A DNA stretch of 64,000 nt from Candidatus Faeciplasma pullistercoris (GCA_018715525.1 DVLL01000021.1:1-64000); one strand, 5' to 3'. Counted from the first letter of the stretch, positions 16,957 to 26,697 are shown. Numbers and translations: made by a program. Notes: a model not told the origin generated them from the sequence alone.

Positions 16957-17831
16957 GGAAGGCGGATAAATGGAAGGACTACCGCCTTATAGACGCCTCT
17001 GATGGCGAGAAGCTGGAGTCATGGGGCGGAGTAAGGCTTGTTAGACCAGACCCTCAGGTCATATGGAAGACGCCCAAGGGTCAGGGCTGGAAAAACGCCG
17101 ACGCGGTATATCACCGCTCCCAAAGGGGCGGCGGAGAGTGGGAGTACAAAAAGAAGCTTCCCGAGAGCTGGACTGTCAGCTACCGTGAGCTGAGCTTTAA
17201 TATCAGACCGACCGGCTTCAAGCACACGGGACTTTTTCCAGAGCAGGCGGTAAACTGGGATCTGATGGATGGTCTTATCAAAAACGCCGGAAGACCTATA
17301 AACGTGCTGAACATGTTTGCATATACCGGAGGCGCGACGCTTGCGTGCGCTGCGGCTGGCGCAAGCGTATGCCATGTCGACGCCTCAAAGGGCATGGTGC
17401 AGTGGGCAAGGGAGAATGCTGCAAAATCCGGACTGTCAGATAAGCCTGTCCGCTGGATAGTGGACGACTGCGAAAAGTTTGTCGAGCGTGAGATAAGGCG
17501 CGGTAAGAAGTATGACGCGGTGATCATGGATCCTCCGAGCTACGGCAGGGGTCCGTCAGGCGAGGTGTGGAAGCTGGAGGACAGCATATATGAGCTTGTG
17601 AGACTCACATGCGGAGTGCTCAGCGATAACCCTCTCTTTTTCCTTCTGAACAGCTATACTACCGGGCTTTCGCCATCGGTAATGTCTTATATTTTAGGCA
17701 TAATATTAACTCCGAGGTTCGGCGGGACGGTGTCGGCGGATGAGATAGGGCTTCCTGTTGAGGCAAGCGGTCTTGTTCTTCCTGCCGGCAGCACAGCCGT
17801 CTGGACAAAGAGTAATAATTTGATGGGATGA
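16953..17831 (+). CDS. SAM-dependent RNA methyltransferase of the RlmI/COG1092 type
   Basis: 292 residues, GTG start overlapping the glmM stop. A class I methyltransferase core: motif I NMFAYTGGATLACAAAGA, an acidic ribose ligand in HVDAS, and motif IV MDPPSYGRGPSG. The combination of an NMFAYTGG loop and DPPxYGRG is typical of the RlmI-like family that methylates 23S rRNA cytosine, but this protein lacks an N-terminal PUA domain and ends shortly after the core, so the target is unproven. The neighbours give no strong hint; the coupling to glmM may only reflect operon packing. Confidence 0.8.
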   Translation: MRKADKWKDYRLIDASDGEKLESWGGVRLVRPDPQVIWKTPKGQGWKNADAVYHRSQRGGGEWEYKKKLPESWTVSYRELSFNIRPTGFKHTGLFPEQAVNWDLMDGLIKNAGRPINVLNMFAYTGGATLACAAAGASVCHVDASKGMVQWARENAAKSGLSDKPVRWIVDDCEKFVEREIRRGKKYDAVIMDPPSYGRGPSGEVWKLEDSIYELVRLTCGVLSDNPLFFLLNSYTTGLSPSVMSYILGIILTPRFGGTVSADEIGLPVEASGLVLPAGSTAVWTKSNNLMG

Positions 17832-17842
17832 TTTGACTGCAA

Positions 17843-18697
17843 ATGGACAAGTTTATTGAATTAAACGACGTGACCTTCTCATATCTTACCGACTACGATG
17901 AGCATACTGTCAAGAACACGGTGATAAACGGGATTTCTCTCGAAATATCGAGGGGCGAGTTTGTCGCTGTACTCGGGCATAACGGCTCAGGCAAATCTAC
18001 GCTTGCCAAGATGCTCAACGCCATAAATCTTCCGGAAAGCGGTAAGGTGTATGTAGACGGCATGGATACCTCAGATGAGAACAACCTTTTTGACATACGG
18101 AAAAGAGTCGGCATGGTATTCCAGAACCCTGACAACCAGATAGTCGCCACGGTGGTGGAAGAGGATGTGGCATTCGCACTTGAGAATATCGGGGTAGAGC
18201 CGGCTGAGATACGAAGAAGGGTTGACGAGGCGTTAAAGACGGTAGGAATGTATGAATACCGCGAGCACGCGCCGCACAAGCTTTCCGGCGGACAGAAGCA
18301 AAGAATAGCCATAGCCGGAGTTCTTGCAATGAAGCCGGAGTGCATAGTGCTCGACGAGCCGACAGCCATGCTCGACCCAATAGGCAGGAGAGAGATCATG
18401 GCAACTATAAGCGAGCTCAACAGCATGGGCGTTACCATAGTGCTTATCACGCATTATATGGACGAAGCCGCCCGTGCGAAGAGAGTAATAGTCATGGATT
18501 CTGGCGAGGTCATCATGGACGATACGCCAAAGAGGGTTTTTTCTCAGATGGACAGGCTCAAGTCGCTGGGACTTGATGTGCCGCAGGTCACCGAGCTTAC
18601 TCACGCGCTGATTTCCGCAGGAGTCGATCTTCCCGACGATATTATAAGTGAAGATGAATGTTACGAGGCGTTGTATAAGCTTCTTAAGAAAGGCTGA
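17843..18697 (+). CDS. ecfA1: ECF transporter ATPase subunit EcfA1
   Basis: 284 residues. ATPase domain with Walker [11 protein letters not shown]-loop FQNPDNQIV, signature KLSGGQKQR, Walker [14 protein letters not shown] and switch histidine ITHY. The QNPDNQ form of the Q-loop is typical of EcfA1. With EcfA2 and EcfT it forms the energy-coupling module that powers uptake of vitamins and metals through interchangeable S components, two of which are encoded in this window (29627 and 37198). Genes are packed with 2-6 base gaps. Confidence 0.95.
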   Translation: MDKFIELNDVTFSYLTDYDEHTVKNTVINGISLEISRGEFVAVLGHNGSGKSTLAKMLNAINLPESGKVYVDGMDTSDENNLFDIRKRVGMVFQNPDNQIVATVVEEDVAFALENIGVEPAEIRRRVDEALKTVGMYEYREHAPHKLSGGQKQRIAIAGVLAMKPECIVLDEPTAMLDPIGRREIMATISELNSMGVTIVLITHYMDEAARAKRVIVMDSGEVIMDDTPKRVFSQMDRLKSLGLDVPQVTELTHALISAGVDLPDDIISEDECYEALYKLLKKG

Positions 18698-18703
18698 TAG
18701 CTT

Positions 18704-19564
18704 TTGGGAATAATCAGGACTGAAAATTTGACATACATTTACGGCGAGGGCACACCTTTTCGCAAGGTTGCGCTCGACAATGTCAATATAGATATTGAGG
18801 AGGGGGAGCTTGTCGGAATAATCGGGCATACCGGTTCCGGCAAATCTACCCTTATCCAGCATTTCAACGGGCTTCTTAAGCCTACATCTGGCAAGGTATT
18901 TGTTGACGGCGAGGAGCTTTTTGCCGATAAATCAAGACTCAGGGATATAAGATTCAAGGTGGGACTGGTTTTTCAGTACCCGGAGTACCAGCTCTTTGAG
19001 GAGACTGTGTACAGGGATATCGCTTTCGGACCTAAGAATATGGGTCTTAGCGATGATGAAATAGACCGCAGGGTCAAGGAAACCATGCGCCTTGTCGAGC
19101 TTAAGCCGGAGCTTGCCGACAAGTCTCCGTTTGAGCTGTCAGGCGGTCAGAAGAGGCGCGTCGCCATAGCAGGCGTAATGGCTATGGAGCCGAAGGTCTT
19201 GATACTGGACGAGCCGACGGCCGGTCTTGACCCAAGAGGAAGGGACAGGATTTTAAGGCTTATAAAGGACTATCACGAGGAAAAGGGAAGCACTGTCATG
19301 CTCGTCTCCCACTCGATGGAGGATATTGCAAAGACGGTCTCAAAGATACTTGTTATGGACGACTCGAACGTGTATATGTATGACACTCCCGAGAAGGTAT
19401 TTGCAAAGGCCAGAGAGCTTGACAAGATGGGTCTGACAGTACCGCAGATAACAAGAGTGTTCGACAGGCTTAAGCAGAGCGGAATAGAGTTTTCCGACGA
19501 GGTGTATTCAGTCGAGTACGCCAAAAAGCTTGTTCTTAGGCTATTAGAGGACAGGAGAGTGTAA
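18704..19564 (+). CDS. ecfA2: ECF transporter ATPase subunit EcfA2
   Basis: 286 residues, TTG start six bases after ecfA1. Walker A GHTGSGKST, Q-loop FQYPEYQLF (the QYPEYQ form marks EcfA2), signature ELSGGQKRR, Walker B LILDEPTAGLDP, switch histidine VSHS. It pairs with EcfA1 in the ATPase heterodimer of the shared ECF module. Confidence 0.95.
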   Translation: MGIIRTENLTYIYGEGTPFRKVALDNVNIDIEEGELVGIIGHTGSGKSTLIQHFNGLLKPTSGKVFVDGEELFADKSRLRDIRFKVGLVFQYPEYQLFEETVYRDIAFGPKNMGLSDDEIDRRVKETMRLVELKPELADKSPFELSGGQKRRVAIAGVMAMEPKVLILDEPTAGLDPRGRDRILRLIKDYHEEKGSTVMLVSHSMEDIAKTVSKILVMDDSNVYMYDTPEKVFAKARELDKMGLTVPQITRVFDRLKQSGIEFSDEVYSVEYAKKLVLRLLEDRRV

Positions 19565-19567
19565 CAG

Positions 19568-20377
19568 TTGATTAAGGACATTACCCTTGGTCAGTATTTC
19601 CCGGGCAAATCGGTGATCCACCGGCTTGACCCGAGGATAAAGCTTTTGCTGACATTGATATATATTGTAATGCTCTTTGCCGCGTCAGGCTTTTTGGGCT
19701 TGGGCGTGGGGATAGTATTTTTAGTCTTGTCGTTTTTACTTTCCGGAATACCTATCAAGATGATGGCGAAAAGCGTCAAGCCTATAATCCCGATAATAAT
19801 TTTTACAGGTATATTAAACCTGCTCTTTGTCTCGTCAGGAGATGTTTTATTCAGCTACGGCTTTATAAAGATCACTTACGACGGTCTTAGGACAATGATA
19901 TTTATGGCGGTAAGGATTGTGTTCTTGATTTGCGGAACATCGCTATTGACCTATACCACCTCTCCTATAGCTCTCACTGACGCCATAGAGAGGATACTAT
20001 CCCCGTTGCGTGCGATTAAGTTCCCGTCGCACGAGATTGCTATGATGATGACGATAGCTCTCAGGTTTATACCCACGCTTATCGAGGAGACTGATAAAAT
20101 AATGTCAGCGCAGAAGGCAAGGGGAGCGGACCTTGAGTCCGGCACGCTTGTAAGGCGCGCGAAGGCTCTTGTGCCTATATTGATACCCTTGTTTATTTCA
20201 GCGTTCAGAAGAGCGGAGGAGCTTGCTCTTGCGATGGAGTGCCGCTGCTACCGCGGCGGAGAGGGCAGGACGAGGATGAAGCAGCTTAAGACAACGTGGC
20301 GAGATTATGTTGCGGTAATTATTTCGCTGATATTCTTCGCCGGCGTGATATTATTGAACATTTTCCTGCCGATATGA
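19568..20377 (+). CDS. ecfT: ECF transporter membrane subunit EcfT
   Basis: 269 residues, TTG start. Begins with the characteristic GQYFPGKSVIHRLDPRIKLL and carries the coupling motifs ARG (QKARGADLESG) and RAEELALAMECR, by which EcfT grips the two ATPases. Several membrane helices lie between. It completes a group II ECF module that serves several S components. Its stop overlaps the truA start, the usual order in Firmicutes. Confidence 0.95.
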   Translation: MIKDITLGQYFPGKSVIHRLDPRIKLLLTLIYIVMLFAASGFLGLGVGIVFLVLSFLLSGIPIKMMAKSVKPIIPIIIFTGILNLLFVSSGDVLFSYGFIKITYDGLRTMIFMAVRIVFLICGTSLLTYTTSPIALTDAIERILSPLRAIKFPSHEIAMMMTIALRFIPTLIEETDKIMSAQKARGADLESGTLVRRAKALVPILIPLFISAFRRAEELALAMECRCYRGGEGRTRMKQLKTTWRDYVAVIISLIFFAGVILLNIFLPI

Positions 20378-21111
20378 GAAATTTTATGGTTACCATGTCC
20401 TTCAGAGGGACAAACTATCATGGGTTTCAGAGGCAGGAGTCAGACCTCAAAACGATTCAGGGGACAGTCGAGGAAGGAATACACCGTCTTTTGGGCGAAG
20501 ATGCGCAGATAAACGGCTGCTCAAGAACTGACGCCGGAGTTCACGCCAACGAGTATGTTTTTTCGGTGATGCTTGAGAGCACCATAAACGAAAGGGGCAT
20601 AATTTTCGGGCTTAACGGAGTTTTGCCTAAGGATATCTCAATAACCGGCTGCAAGATTGTAAGAGACGATTTTCACGCGAGGTACGACTGCCGCGGCAAG
20701 GAGTATGTATACCTTATCCACAATTCAGAGATACGCTCTCCTTTTTATGAGGACACCATTTATCGAAGCTGGTACCCGATAGATGAGAAAAAGCTGGATG
20801 TCGCATGTAAGGACTATATCGGAACTCATGATTTCAAGTCGTTTTGCTCGACGGATACGGATAAGAATGAAACAGTCCGAACTATTTTTGATTTTGATGT
20901 CACCAGAAGCGGCGACATAGTAAGGTTCAGGGTCACCGGGGACGGGTTTTTGTATAACATGGTCAGGATAATGGTGGGAACGCTGCTGTTTATCAACGAC
21001 GGAAAGCTCGAGCTTCATTCGATACCCGGAATAATTTCTGCGTGCGACAGGACAAAAGCGGGTAAAACCGTTCCGCCGCACGGGCTGTATCTCAATAAGG
21101 TGTTCTACTGA
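20374..21111 (+). CDS. truA: tRNA pseudouridine(38-40) synthase TruA
   Basis: 245 residues from the ATG that overlaps the ecfT stop (ATGA); an upstream in-frame extension inside ecfT is rejected. GCSRTDAGVHA contains the catalytic D53, and the fold motifs YHGFQRQ and DGFLYNMVRIMVGTL are present. TruA converts uridines 38-40 of the tRNA anticodon arm to pseudouridine. The ecfA1-ecfA2-ecfT-truA order is conserved in Firmicutes, often within a ribosomal protein region that is not in this window. Confidence 0.95.
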   Translation: MRNFMVTMSFRGTNYHGFQRQESDLKTIQGTVEEGIHRLLGEDAQINGCSRTDAGVHANEYVFSVMLESTINERGIIFGLNGVLPKDISITGCKIVRDDFHARYDCRGKEYVYLIHNSEIRSPFYEDTIYRSWYPIDEKKLDVACKDYIGTHDFKSFCSTDTDKNETVRTIFDFDVTRSGDIVRFRVTGDGFLYNMVRIMVGTLLFINDGKLELHSIPGIISACDRTKAGKTVPPHGLYLNKVFY

Positions 21112-21151
21112 TTGTGGTTGACAAAAGGATGTAAAAAAGGGGGGGAAGACC

Positions 21152-22327
21152 ATGGCGGATGAAAAGAGCTTTGAAAACGATGTTCGGAAGCTCAGAAAAA
21201 GACGGAAGCGCAAGAGATTTGTAAAGAATCTGCTTCTTGTTTTGTCTGTTCTGGTTTTCGCCTCCGGAGTATATTTTTCGAGAGGACTGTGGCTGCCATA
21301 CTTGGAGGGAATACTTGAAAGAGGCTTTTCAAACGACGGAGACGCCGCAGCAGAGAATTTCCCGATAGATATATCCAACCGCTCTAATGTTCGTATAGGC
21401 GGCATGGAAAATTGCTGGGTCATGTTCACAGACACATCGCTCAGCGTGCGCGATCATAACGGAAGGGAGCTCAGTTCTGTTTATCTTCCATATTCTTCGC
21501 CTGTAGTAGAGACCTCGTCTCGCCGCGCGTTGGTTTATGATATGGGAGGCTACAACCTTTGCGTAGTCAGCAGAACGGGAGAGGTATTTTCAAAAAAGCT
21601 GGAAAATCAGATACTCTTTGCGGTGGTAGGCGAGAATGGAAATATCGCGGTCGTCACTTCTACGGATAAATACGCATCATACCTCACAATATATGACAAA
21701 AACGGCACGGAGGTCTTTCATTGGGCTGACGGAAATCTGATAACCGCCATAGCGCTTGATGACTCCGGCGACGGCTGCATAGTTTCAAGCTCTTATGTAC
21801 TGGGCGGCCGCTTTAAGTCGGTCGTATCAAAGCTCGACTTTTCTATGACCGAAATTTCAGCAAAAACCATGCCGGTGGATACACTTTGTCTGGATGTTGA
21901 TTATACGCGCGACGATGGTTTTTGGCTGATAGGTGACAGCGCGCTTTATAGATACAGCGAGGATTTTTCGCTTATCTATACGTATGAGTACAGGTATGAC
22001 CTCACTCAGTACGCGGTAAGCGAGAATGTTTGCGGAATGATATTTAATCCTGCGGGAACAAACTCGATTTATCTGACGCTGTTTGATGCTGAGCTTGAAC
22101 AACCTACCGAAATAACATATAATGAAGAAATACATAGCATCGAGGCGTACGACGGAAAAGTATTCTTTAACACCTCAACAAGGCTCAACTCGATAGACAG
22201 CTTGGGAATGCTGGTCGGAACTTCACCTCTTGACGCCGAATGTGAGAGCTTTGTGATTAACGATGACGAGGCATTTCTACTCGGCTACCGCAGTATAAAT
22301 AGAGCGGAGCTTACCATCCACGATTAG
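21152..22327 (+). CDS. DUF5711 membrane-anchored beta-propeller-like protein
   Basis: 391 residues. A very basic cytoplasmic start (KLRKRRKRKRFVKN) is followed by one membrane helix (about 24-44) and an extracytoplasmic domain of repeated beta-rich blades (patterns such as ..LVYDMGGYNLCVVSRTGEVF..), which is the layout of DUF5711. The family is found in Clostridia, is predicted to fold as a propeller and has no assigned function. The next gene encodes a CvpA-family membrane protein 20 bases away, and clpE follows; the DUF5711-CvpA pairing suggests a joint envelope role, which is inference. A GGGGGGA ribosome binding site precedes the ATG. Confidence 0.75.
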   Translation: MADEKSFENDVRKLRKRRKRKRFVKNLLLVLSVLVFASGVYFSRGLWLPYLEGILERGFSNDGDAAAENFPIDISNRSNVRIGGMENCWVMFTDTSLSVRDHNGRELSSVYLPYSSPVVETSSRRALVYDMGGYNLCVVSRTGEVFSKKLENQILFAVVGENGNIAVVTSTDKYASYLTIYDKNGTEVFHWADGNLITAIALDDSGDGCIVSSSYVLGGRFKSVVSKLDFSMTEISAKTMPVDTLCLDVDYTRDDGFWLIGDSALYRYSEDFSLIYTYEYRYDLTQYAVSENVCGMIFNPAGTNSIYLTLFDAELEQPTEITYNEEIHSIEAYDGKVFFNTSTRLNSIDSLGMLVGTSPLDAECESFVINDDEAFLLGYRSINRAELTIHD

Positions 22328-22346
22328 AAATCAGAAAGGAAGGCTT

Positions 22347-23246
22347 ATGGAACAGAGCTTGTGTTGGTTTTTCGATGCAGTTGCGGTTGGGCTTATACTG
22401 ATTTTTGTGTATGTAGGAGCAAAAAAAGGTTTTGTTAGAAACATCGCCTACACCGTTTTAATTATTGCATCCTTTCTGACAAGCTGGTTTGCCGCGGAGG
22501 TATCGGCTCCGTTTGTATACGACACGTTTGTTAAAGAAGAGATCACACAGCTTCTTTACGAGAGGGCAGACTCCATACGTCCCGCCGAGATTATATCTCA
22601 GACTGTTTCGGACGGAGATTACGGAGTAGAAATGTCAGAGTCAGAGATATCGCAGATAATGAGCGGTAGCACAGACTTTTTTGCCGGTCTTGCCACAGAA
22701 ATGAGGAAGAACGGCTCGCCCGAGAGCGAGGAGGATATTGCGTCCGGAGTGAGGGACGCCGCTACACCGAGGCTGTTGGACTCTCTGTTCAGCGGAGCGT
22801 CTGATTCGATATACATCCGTCAGGCAATAGATACTCTTTCACAGGCTGGAGAAAAGGTGGAGCAGGTCATATCCTCTTTGGTATCAGGCTCGGCTCAAAG
22901 GGCTGCCGAGACTGTTGAGAGCGAGCTGGTTGCTCCAACGGTGAAGTGGATACTGAAGGCAATCATTTTTATAATTTGTTTATTTATTCTCAGGCTGATA
23001 ATCAAACCTTTATCGGAAACGCTTACCGTCGTAAATAAAATCCCGATAGTGGGTCCTGTCAATGTGCTCTTAGGCGCGGCTCTCGGAACAGTCGAGGGAG
23101 CGGTGGTTGTGTATGTATGTGCGATGGCAGTAAAGGCTGTAATCAAGCTTTCAAGCAACTCTCTTATTTTTTTGAATACCGATACCGTAAACAGCACTCG
23201 GCTGTTTATACATTTTTATAATTTTGACATTTTAAGCTTGTTTTGA
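22347..23246 (+). CDS. CvpA family membrane protein
   Basis: 299 residues, longer than typical CvpA (about 160). Two N-terminal helices (about 8-50) begin with FDAVAVGLILIFVYVGAKKGFVRN, the usual CvpA start; a hydrophilic acidic insert of about 140 residues follows, and the remaining helices (about 195-270) contain PIVGPVNVLLGAALGTVEGAVV, the second half of the domain. CvpA proteins are linked to colicin V production and envelope maintenance, with no established biochemical activity. The insert splits the domain in a way that is typical of clostridial homologues. It is probably co-transcribed with the DUF5711 gene. Confidence 0.8.
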   Translation: MEQSLCWFFDAVAVGLILIFVYVGAKKGFVRNIAYTVLIIASFLTSWFAAEVSAPFVYDTFVKEEITQLLYERADSIRPAEIISQTVSDGDYGVEMSESEISQIMSGSTDFFAGLATEMRKNGSPESEEDIASGVRDAATPRLLDSLFSGASDSIYIRQAIDTLSQAGEKVEQVISSLVSGSAQRAAETVESELVAPTVKWILKAIIFIICLFILRLIIKPLSETLTVVNKIPIVGPVNVLLGAALGTVEGAVVVYVCAMAVKAVIKLSSNSLIFLNTDTVNSTRLFIHFYNFDILSLF

Positions 23247-23368
23247 AATATTTAACTGACTGTCATATAGATTTCACTTTTGTGTATATAATCAATAATG
23301 GTTAGCTGTATTAATATGATTAATTCTGATTGACATAGATAATTCTTAAAGAAAAGGGTGATTTATTC

Positions 23369-25630
23369 ATGCTTTGCTCAAGATGCAAAAAAAGACCGGC
23401 GGCGGTGTTTATCACCACCATGAACGGCAATGAAAAAAAGAATGAGGGGCTTTGCCTTTTGTGCGCTCGTCAGCTTGGTATTTCGCAGGTTGACGATTAT
23501 ATGAAGCAGATGGGTATTTCCGACGAGGATCTCGAGGCTTTTTCGGAGTCCATGGCGGGTGACGCCGACGGCGACTCGTTTGAAATGGGCGGCTCGGGAA
23601 CAATGCCGAATTTTATATCAAACTTTCTCGGAAAAATGGGCTCGGATTCCAGAAATCAGGAGCCTGATTCTAAAAAGACCAAGCAGCCAAAGGACTCTAA
23701 GTCTGCGGACAAGGAGCTTAAGTTCCTCGGCACATATTGTACAAACCTTACCCAAAGGGCTGCCGAGGGCAAGCTTGATAAAATAATCGGGCGTGACAGA
23801 GAGATAGGAAGGGTATTGCAGATACTTTCAAGGCGTCAAAAGAACAATCCCTGCCTGATTGGTGAGCCCGGCGTCGGAAAAACTGCCATCGCTGAGGGAA
23901 TTGCTCAGAAAATCGTTGCCAAAGATGTACCTTTTGTTCTCAAAAATAAGCAGCTATACCTTCTTGACCTGACTGCGCTTGTTGCAGGAACTCAGTTCAG
24001 GGGACAGTTTGAGAGTCGTATCAAGGGACTTTTGCAGGAAGTTAAGAGAGAGGGCAATGTAATCCTGTTCATTGACGAGGTTCACAATCTTGTCGGAACC
24101 GGCGACAGTGAAGGCACGATGAATGCCGCCAATATACTTAAGCCCGCACTGTCAAGGGGCGAGGTTCAGGTTATAGGCGCCACCACCTTCAGCGAATACA
24201 GAAAGTATATAGAAAAGGACAGCGCGCTTGAAAGAAGATTTCAGCCGGTAACCGTTACCGAGCCTACAGTAGACGATACTGTGAATGTGCTGTTCGGAAT
24301 CAGAAAATACTATGAGGATTACCATCATGTCAAGATTTCCGATTCCGCTCTGAGAATGTGCGCGGTTCTTTCCGAAAGGTATATAAATGACAGGTTCCTG
24401 CCTGATAAGGCAATCGACCTCTTGGACGAGGCGTGCGCAGGCGCGAGCATAAGAAGCCCCGCGATTTCAAGGTCGCTTGAGCTCAAGTCAAAGCTCGAGC
24501 AGGAGTGTATCGAGCTTGGCGGGCTTGAGGAGGCGGAGAATCCCGACTACGAAAAGATTGCGCAGCTAAAGGCGAAAATTTCCCAGACCGAAAACGATTG
24601 TAAGGCTGCGCAGGCTGAGGCGGATAAGGTCACTGTTACTGAATGGGATCTCTCTAAGGTCATCGAGCTTTGGACAGGTATCCCGGCAAATAAGATAGTC
24701 GAGACCGAATACGCAAAAATAAGGAACCTCCACGATGTGCTGAGCAAAAAGATAATCGGTCAGCCCGAGGCGGTCGATCTGGTGTGCGCGGCGATAAAGC
24801 GCACAAGGGTGCAGATGACATCTCGCAGAAGACCTGCGTCGTTTATATTTGTCGGACCTACCGGAGTTGGAAAGACGGAGCTTGCAAAGACGCTTGCCGC
24901 CGAGCTTTTCGACGCTACCGAGCCGCTCATCAGGATAGACATGTCAGAATACATGGAGAAGCACACCGTTTCGAGACTTATAGGCTCTCCTCCGGGCTAT
25001 GTAGGATACGACGAGGCAGGTCAGCTTACCGAAAAGGTTCGCCGCAGGCCGTATTCCGTGGTTCTGTTTGACGAGATAGAGAAGGCTCACCCTGATGTAA
25101 TGAACATACTTCTTCAGATACTTGACGAGGGAAGGGTAAACGACGCGCAGGGCAGAAGCGTGTCTTTTGAGAACACGGTTATTATCATGACTTCTAACGC
25201 CGGCTCTACCGACAAGAGCTTCGGAATAGGCTTTGACAAGACTCAGGCGCAGATATCAAAGGAGCGTGCTATAAAGGGCTTGAGAGAGTTCCTAAGACCT
25301 GAGTTCATAAGCCGAATTGATGAGATAGTCGTATTCAATCCTCTTACCGAGGACAATTATGCGGATATCGCCCACCTTATGCTCGGCGAGATAGTTGAGC
25401 CGCTTTCAGAAAAGATGATATCCTTCAGCTTTGACAGAGAGGCTGAAAAGGCTATAGCCAAGATTGCTTATAGCGACAAGTATGGCGCGAGGGATATACG
25501 CAGAGTGATCCGCAAGGAGGTAGAGGATAAAATAGCCGACCTCATTATTGATTCCGATGCGCATAGCCTTAAGAGCATCAATGTGACGGCGGTAGACGGA
25601 GCGGTCAAGGTCGAGGCTAAGTTTGACTAA
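23369..25630 (+). CDS. clpE: ClpE-type Clp ATPase
   Basis: 753 residues. An N-terminal zinc finger (C3, C6, C29, C32) replaces the Clp_N repeats of ClpC, which marks ClpE. Two AAA+ modules follow: Walker A at 165-172 (GEPGVGKT) and at 496-503 (GPTGVGKT), with IDEVH and DEIEKAHPDV Walker B motifs; a short coiled middle domain lies at about 375-425. ClpE unfolds damaged proteins and usually delivers them to ClpP. In Bacillus it is controlled by CtsR, but I find no CtsR heptad repeat in the 122 bases upstream, so regulation here may differ. A TATAAT without a good -35 lies at 23287-23292. Confidence 0.88.
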   Translation: MLCSRCKKRPAAVFITTMNGNEKKNEGLCLLCARQLGISQVDDYMKQMGISDEDLEAFSESMAGDADGDSFEMGGSGTMPNFISNFLGKMGSDSRNQEPDSKKTKQPKDSKSADKELKFLGTYCTNLTQRAAEGKLDKIIGRDREIGRVLQILSRRQKNNPCLIGEPGVGKTAIAEGIAQKIVAKDVPFVLKNKQLYLLDLTALVAGTQFRGQFESRIKGLLQEVKREGNVILFIDEVHNLVGTGDSEGTMNAANILKPALSRGEVQVIGATTFSEYRKYIEKDSALERRFQPVTVTEPTVDDTVNVLFGIRKYYEDYHHVKISDSALRMCAVLSERYINDRFLPDKAIDLLDEACAGASIRSPAISRSLELKSKLEQECIELGGLEEAENPDYEKIAQLKAKISQTENDCKAAQAEADKVTVTEWDLSKVIELWTGIPANKIVETEYAKIRNLHDVLSKKIIGQPEAVDLVCAAIKRTRVQMTSRRRPASFIFVGPTGVGKTELAKTLAAELFDATEPLIRIDMSEYMEKHTVSRLIGSPPGYVGYDEAGQLTEKVRRRPYSVVLFDEIEKAHPDVMNILLQILDEGRVNDAQGRSVSFENTVIIMTSNAGSTDKSFGIGFDKTQAQISKERAIKGLREFLRPEFISRIDEIVVFNPLTEDNYADIAHLMLGEIVEPLSEKMISFSFDREAEKAIAKIAYSDKYGARDIRRVIRKEVEDKIADLIIDSDAHSLKSINVTAVDGAVKVEAKFD

Positions 25631-25664
25631 ATGTAAATTTTTTGTGAACTTTTAATTTATTCAA

Positions 25665-25693
25665 TTGCAATTTACGCTTGGATATGATATAGT
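25665..25693 (+). promoter_or_regulatory. promoter of rplU-prp-rpmA
   Basis: TTGCAA, 17 bp spacer, TATAGT. RNA start predicted near 25700, giving an 80 base leader. Confidence 0.65.
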
Positions 25694-25699
25694 TTTTAA

Positions 25700-25780
25700 G
25701 CCGCTTATGTTCGGTTGACAAGACGGGTTACCGCACCGAAGCGTAGCGAGTTTTATAGTAAAGGCAGGTGCCGACTTATA
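25700..25780 (+). ncRNA. candidate L21 leader
   Basis: The leader of rplU contains ACGGGTTACCG and a CACCGAAGCGTAGCGAG segment able to form short hairpins. An L21 leader is a known regulatory RNA in Firmicutes at exactly this place; I infer the match from position and hairpin pattern, without a consensus alignment. Confidence 0.5.
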
Positions 25781-26095
25781 ATGTACGCAGTAATTGAAAC
25801 AGGCGGAAAGCAGTATCAGGTAAAGGAAGGCGATATTCTCTTCATCGAGAAGCTTAACGTACAGGCGGAGGATAATGTAACCTTTGATAAGGTAGTCGCT
25901 TATTCCAACGGTGAGACAACCTCTGTGGGCGCTCCCTATGTTGAGGGCGTGTCTGTAGACGCAAAGGTTCTCAAGAACGGAAAGGCCAAGAAGATTACTG
26001 TTTTCACTTACAAGGCTAAGAAGGGCTCTTCTCATAAGAAGCAGGGTCACAGACAGCCTTATACTCAGGTAAGAATCGAAGCTATCAAGGCATAA
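25781..26095 (+). CDS. rplU: 50S ribosomal protein L21
   Basis: 104 residues from [14 protein letters not shown], the L21 signature; the more upstream in-frame ATG at 25715 lies within the leader and is rejected. The C-terminal [23 protein letters not shown] is the rRNA-binding tail. It starts the rplU-prp-rpmA operon, standard in Firmicutes. Its stop shares one base with the prp ATG. Confidence 0.97.
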   Translation: MYAVIETGGKQYQVKEGDILFIEKLNVQAEDNVTFDKVVAYSNGETTSVGAPYVEGVSVDAKVLKNGKAKKITVFTYKAKKGSSHKKQGHRQPYTQVRIEAIKA

Positions 26096-26412
26096 TGATT
26101 CGCGCGGAGTTTCGTGTGACCGGCTCGGGGAGCTATAAGGGTTTTTCTGTGAAGGGTCATTCCGGATATGCAGAGGCCGGAAGCGATATAGTGTGCGCGA
26201 GCGTATCTTCGGCTGTTATGCTTACTGTCAACACCGCGACAGAGCATTTCGGCGTAAAGCTTAAGCTTAAGTCTTCAGACGGAGATATCGAATGCGGTGT
26301 GGAGGAAATTACTCAAATGTCAGACAAGCTTATCGACAGCCTCAGGGCGCATTTAAGCATGGTTGCGGAGGAATTTCCGGGGTACTTAAAAGTAAATATT
26401 TCGGAGGTGTGA
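26095..26412 (+). CDS. prp: ribosomal-processing cysteine protease Prp
   Basis: 105 residues. KGHSGYAEAGSDIVCASVSS contains the catalytic H22 and C34 of the Prp (DUF464) family. Prp removes the N-terminal extension of ribosomal protein L27 in Firmicutes, a step needed for functional ribosomes. The target gene lies three bases downstream and encodes a protein with the expected extension, so enzyme and substrate are made together. Confidence 0.95.
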   Translation: MIRAEFRVTGSGSYKGFSVKGHSGYAEAGSDIVCASVSSAVMLTVNTATEHFGVKLKLKSSDGDIECGVEEITQMSDKLIDSLRAHLSMVAEEFPGYLKVNISEV

Positions 26413-26415
26413 TAA

Positions 26416-26697
26416 ATGTTAAGAATCAGTATGCAGTTCTTCGCTCATAAGAAGGGCGTAAGTTCTACCAAGAACGGTCGTGACTCCGAGTCAAAGAGAC
26501 TCGGTGCGAAGAGAGCAGACGGACAGTTCGTTCTCGCCGGCAATATCCTTTATCGCCAGAGAGGAACTCACATTCATCCCGGTATGAATGTTGGAATCGG
26601 TTCGGATGACACACTCTACTCCATGATCGACGGAGTAGTAAGATTTGAGAGACTTGGACGCGACAGAAAGAAAGTCAGCGTTTATCCTGCGGAGTAA
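26416..26697 (+). CDS. rpmA: 50S ribosomal protein L27 with Prp-cleaved extension
   Basis: 93 residues. The start MLRISMQFF followed by AHKKG fits the Firmicutes type of L27, in which Prp cuts after the Phe-Phe pair to expose the mature N-terminus that reaches towards the peptidyl transferase centre. The core ([29 protein letters not shown]) is typical. The operon ends at the terminator 18 bases downstream. Confidence 0.97.
   Translation: MLRISMQFFAHKKGVSSTKNGRDSESKRLGAKRADGQFVLAGNILYRQRGTHIHPGMNVGIGSDDTLYSMIDGVVRFERLGRDRKKVSVYPAE

Noticed and set aside
23247-23368. CtsR operator before clpE
   Set aside because: No GGTCAAA heptad pair is present in the interval.
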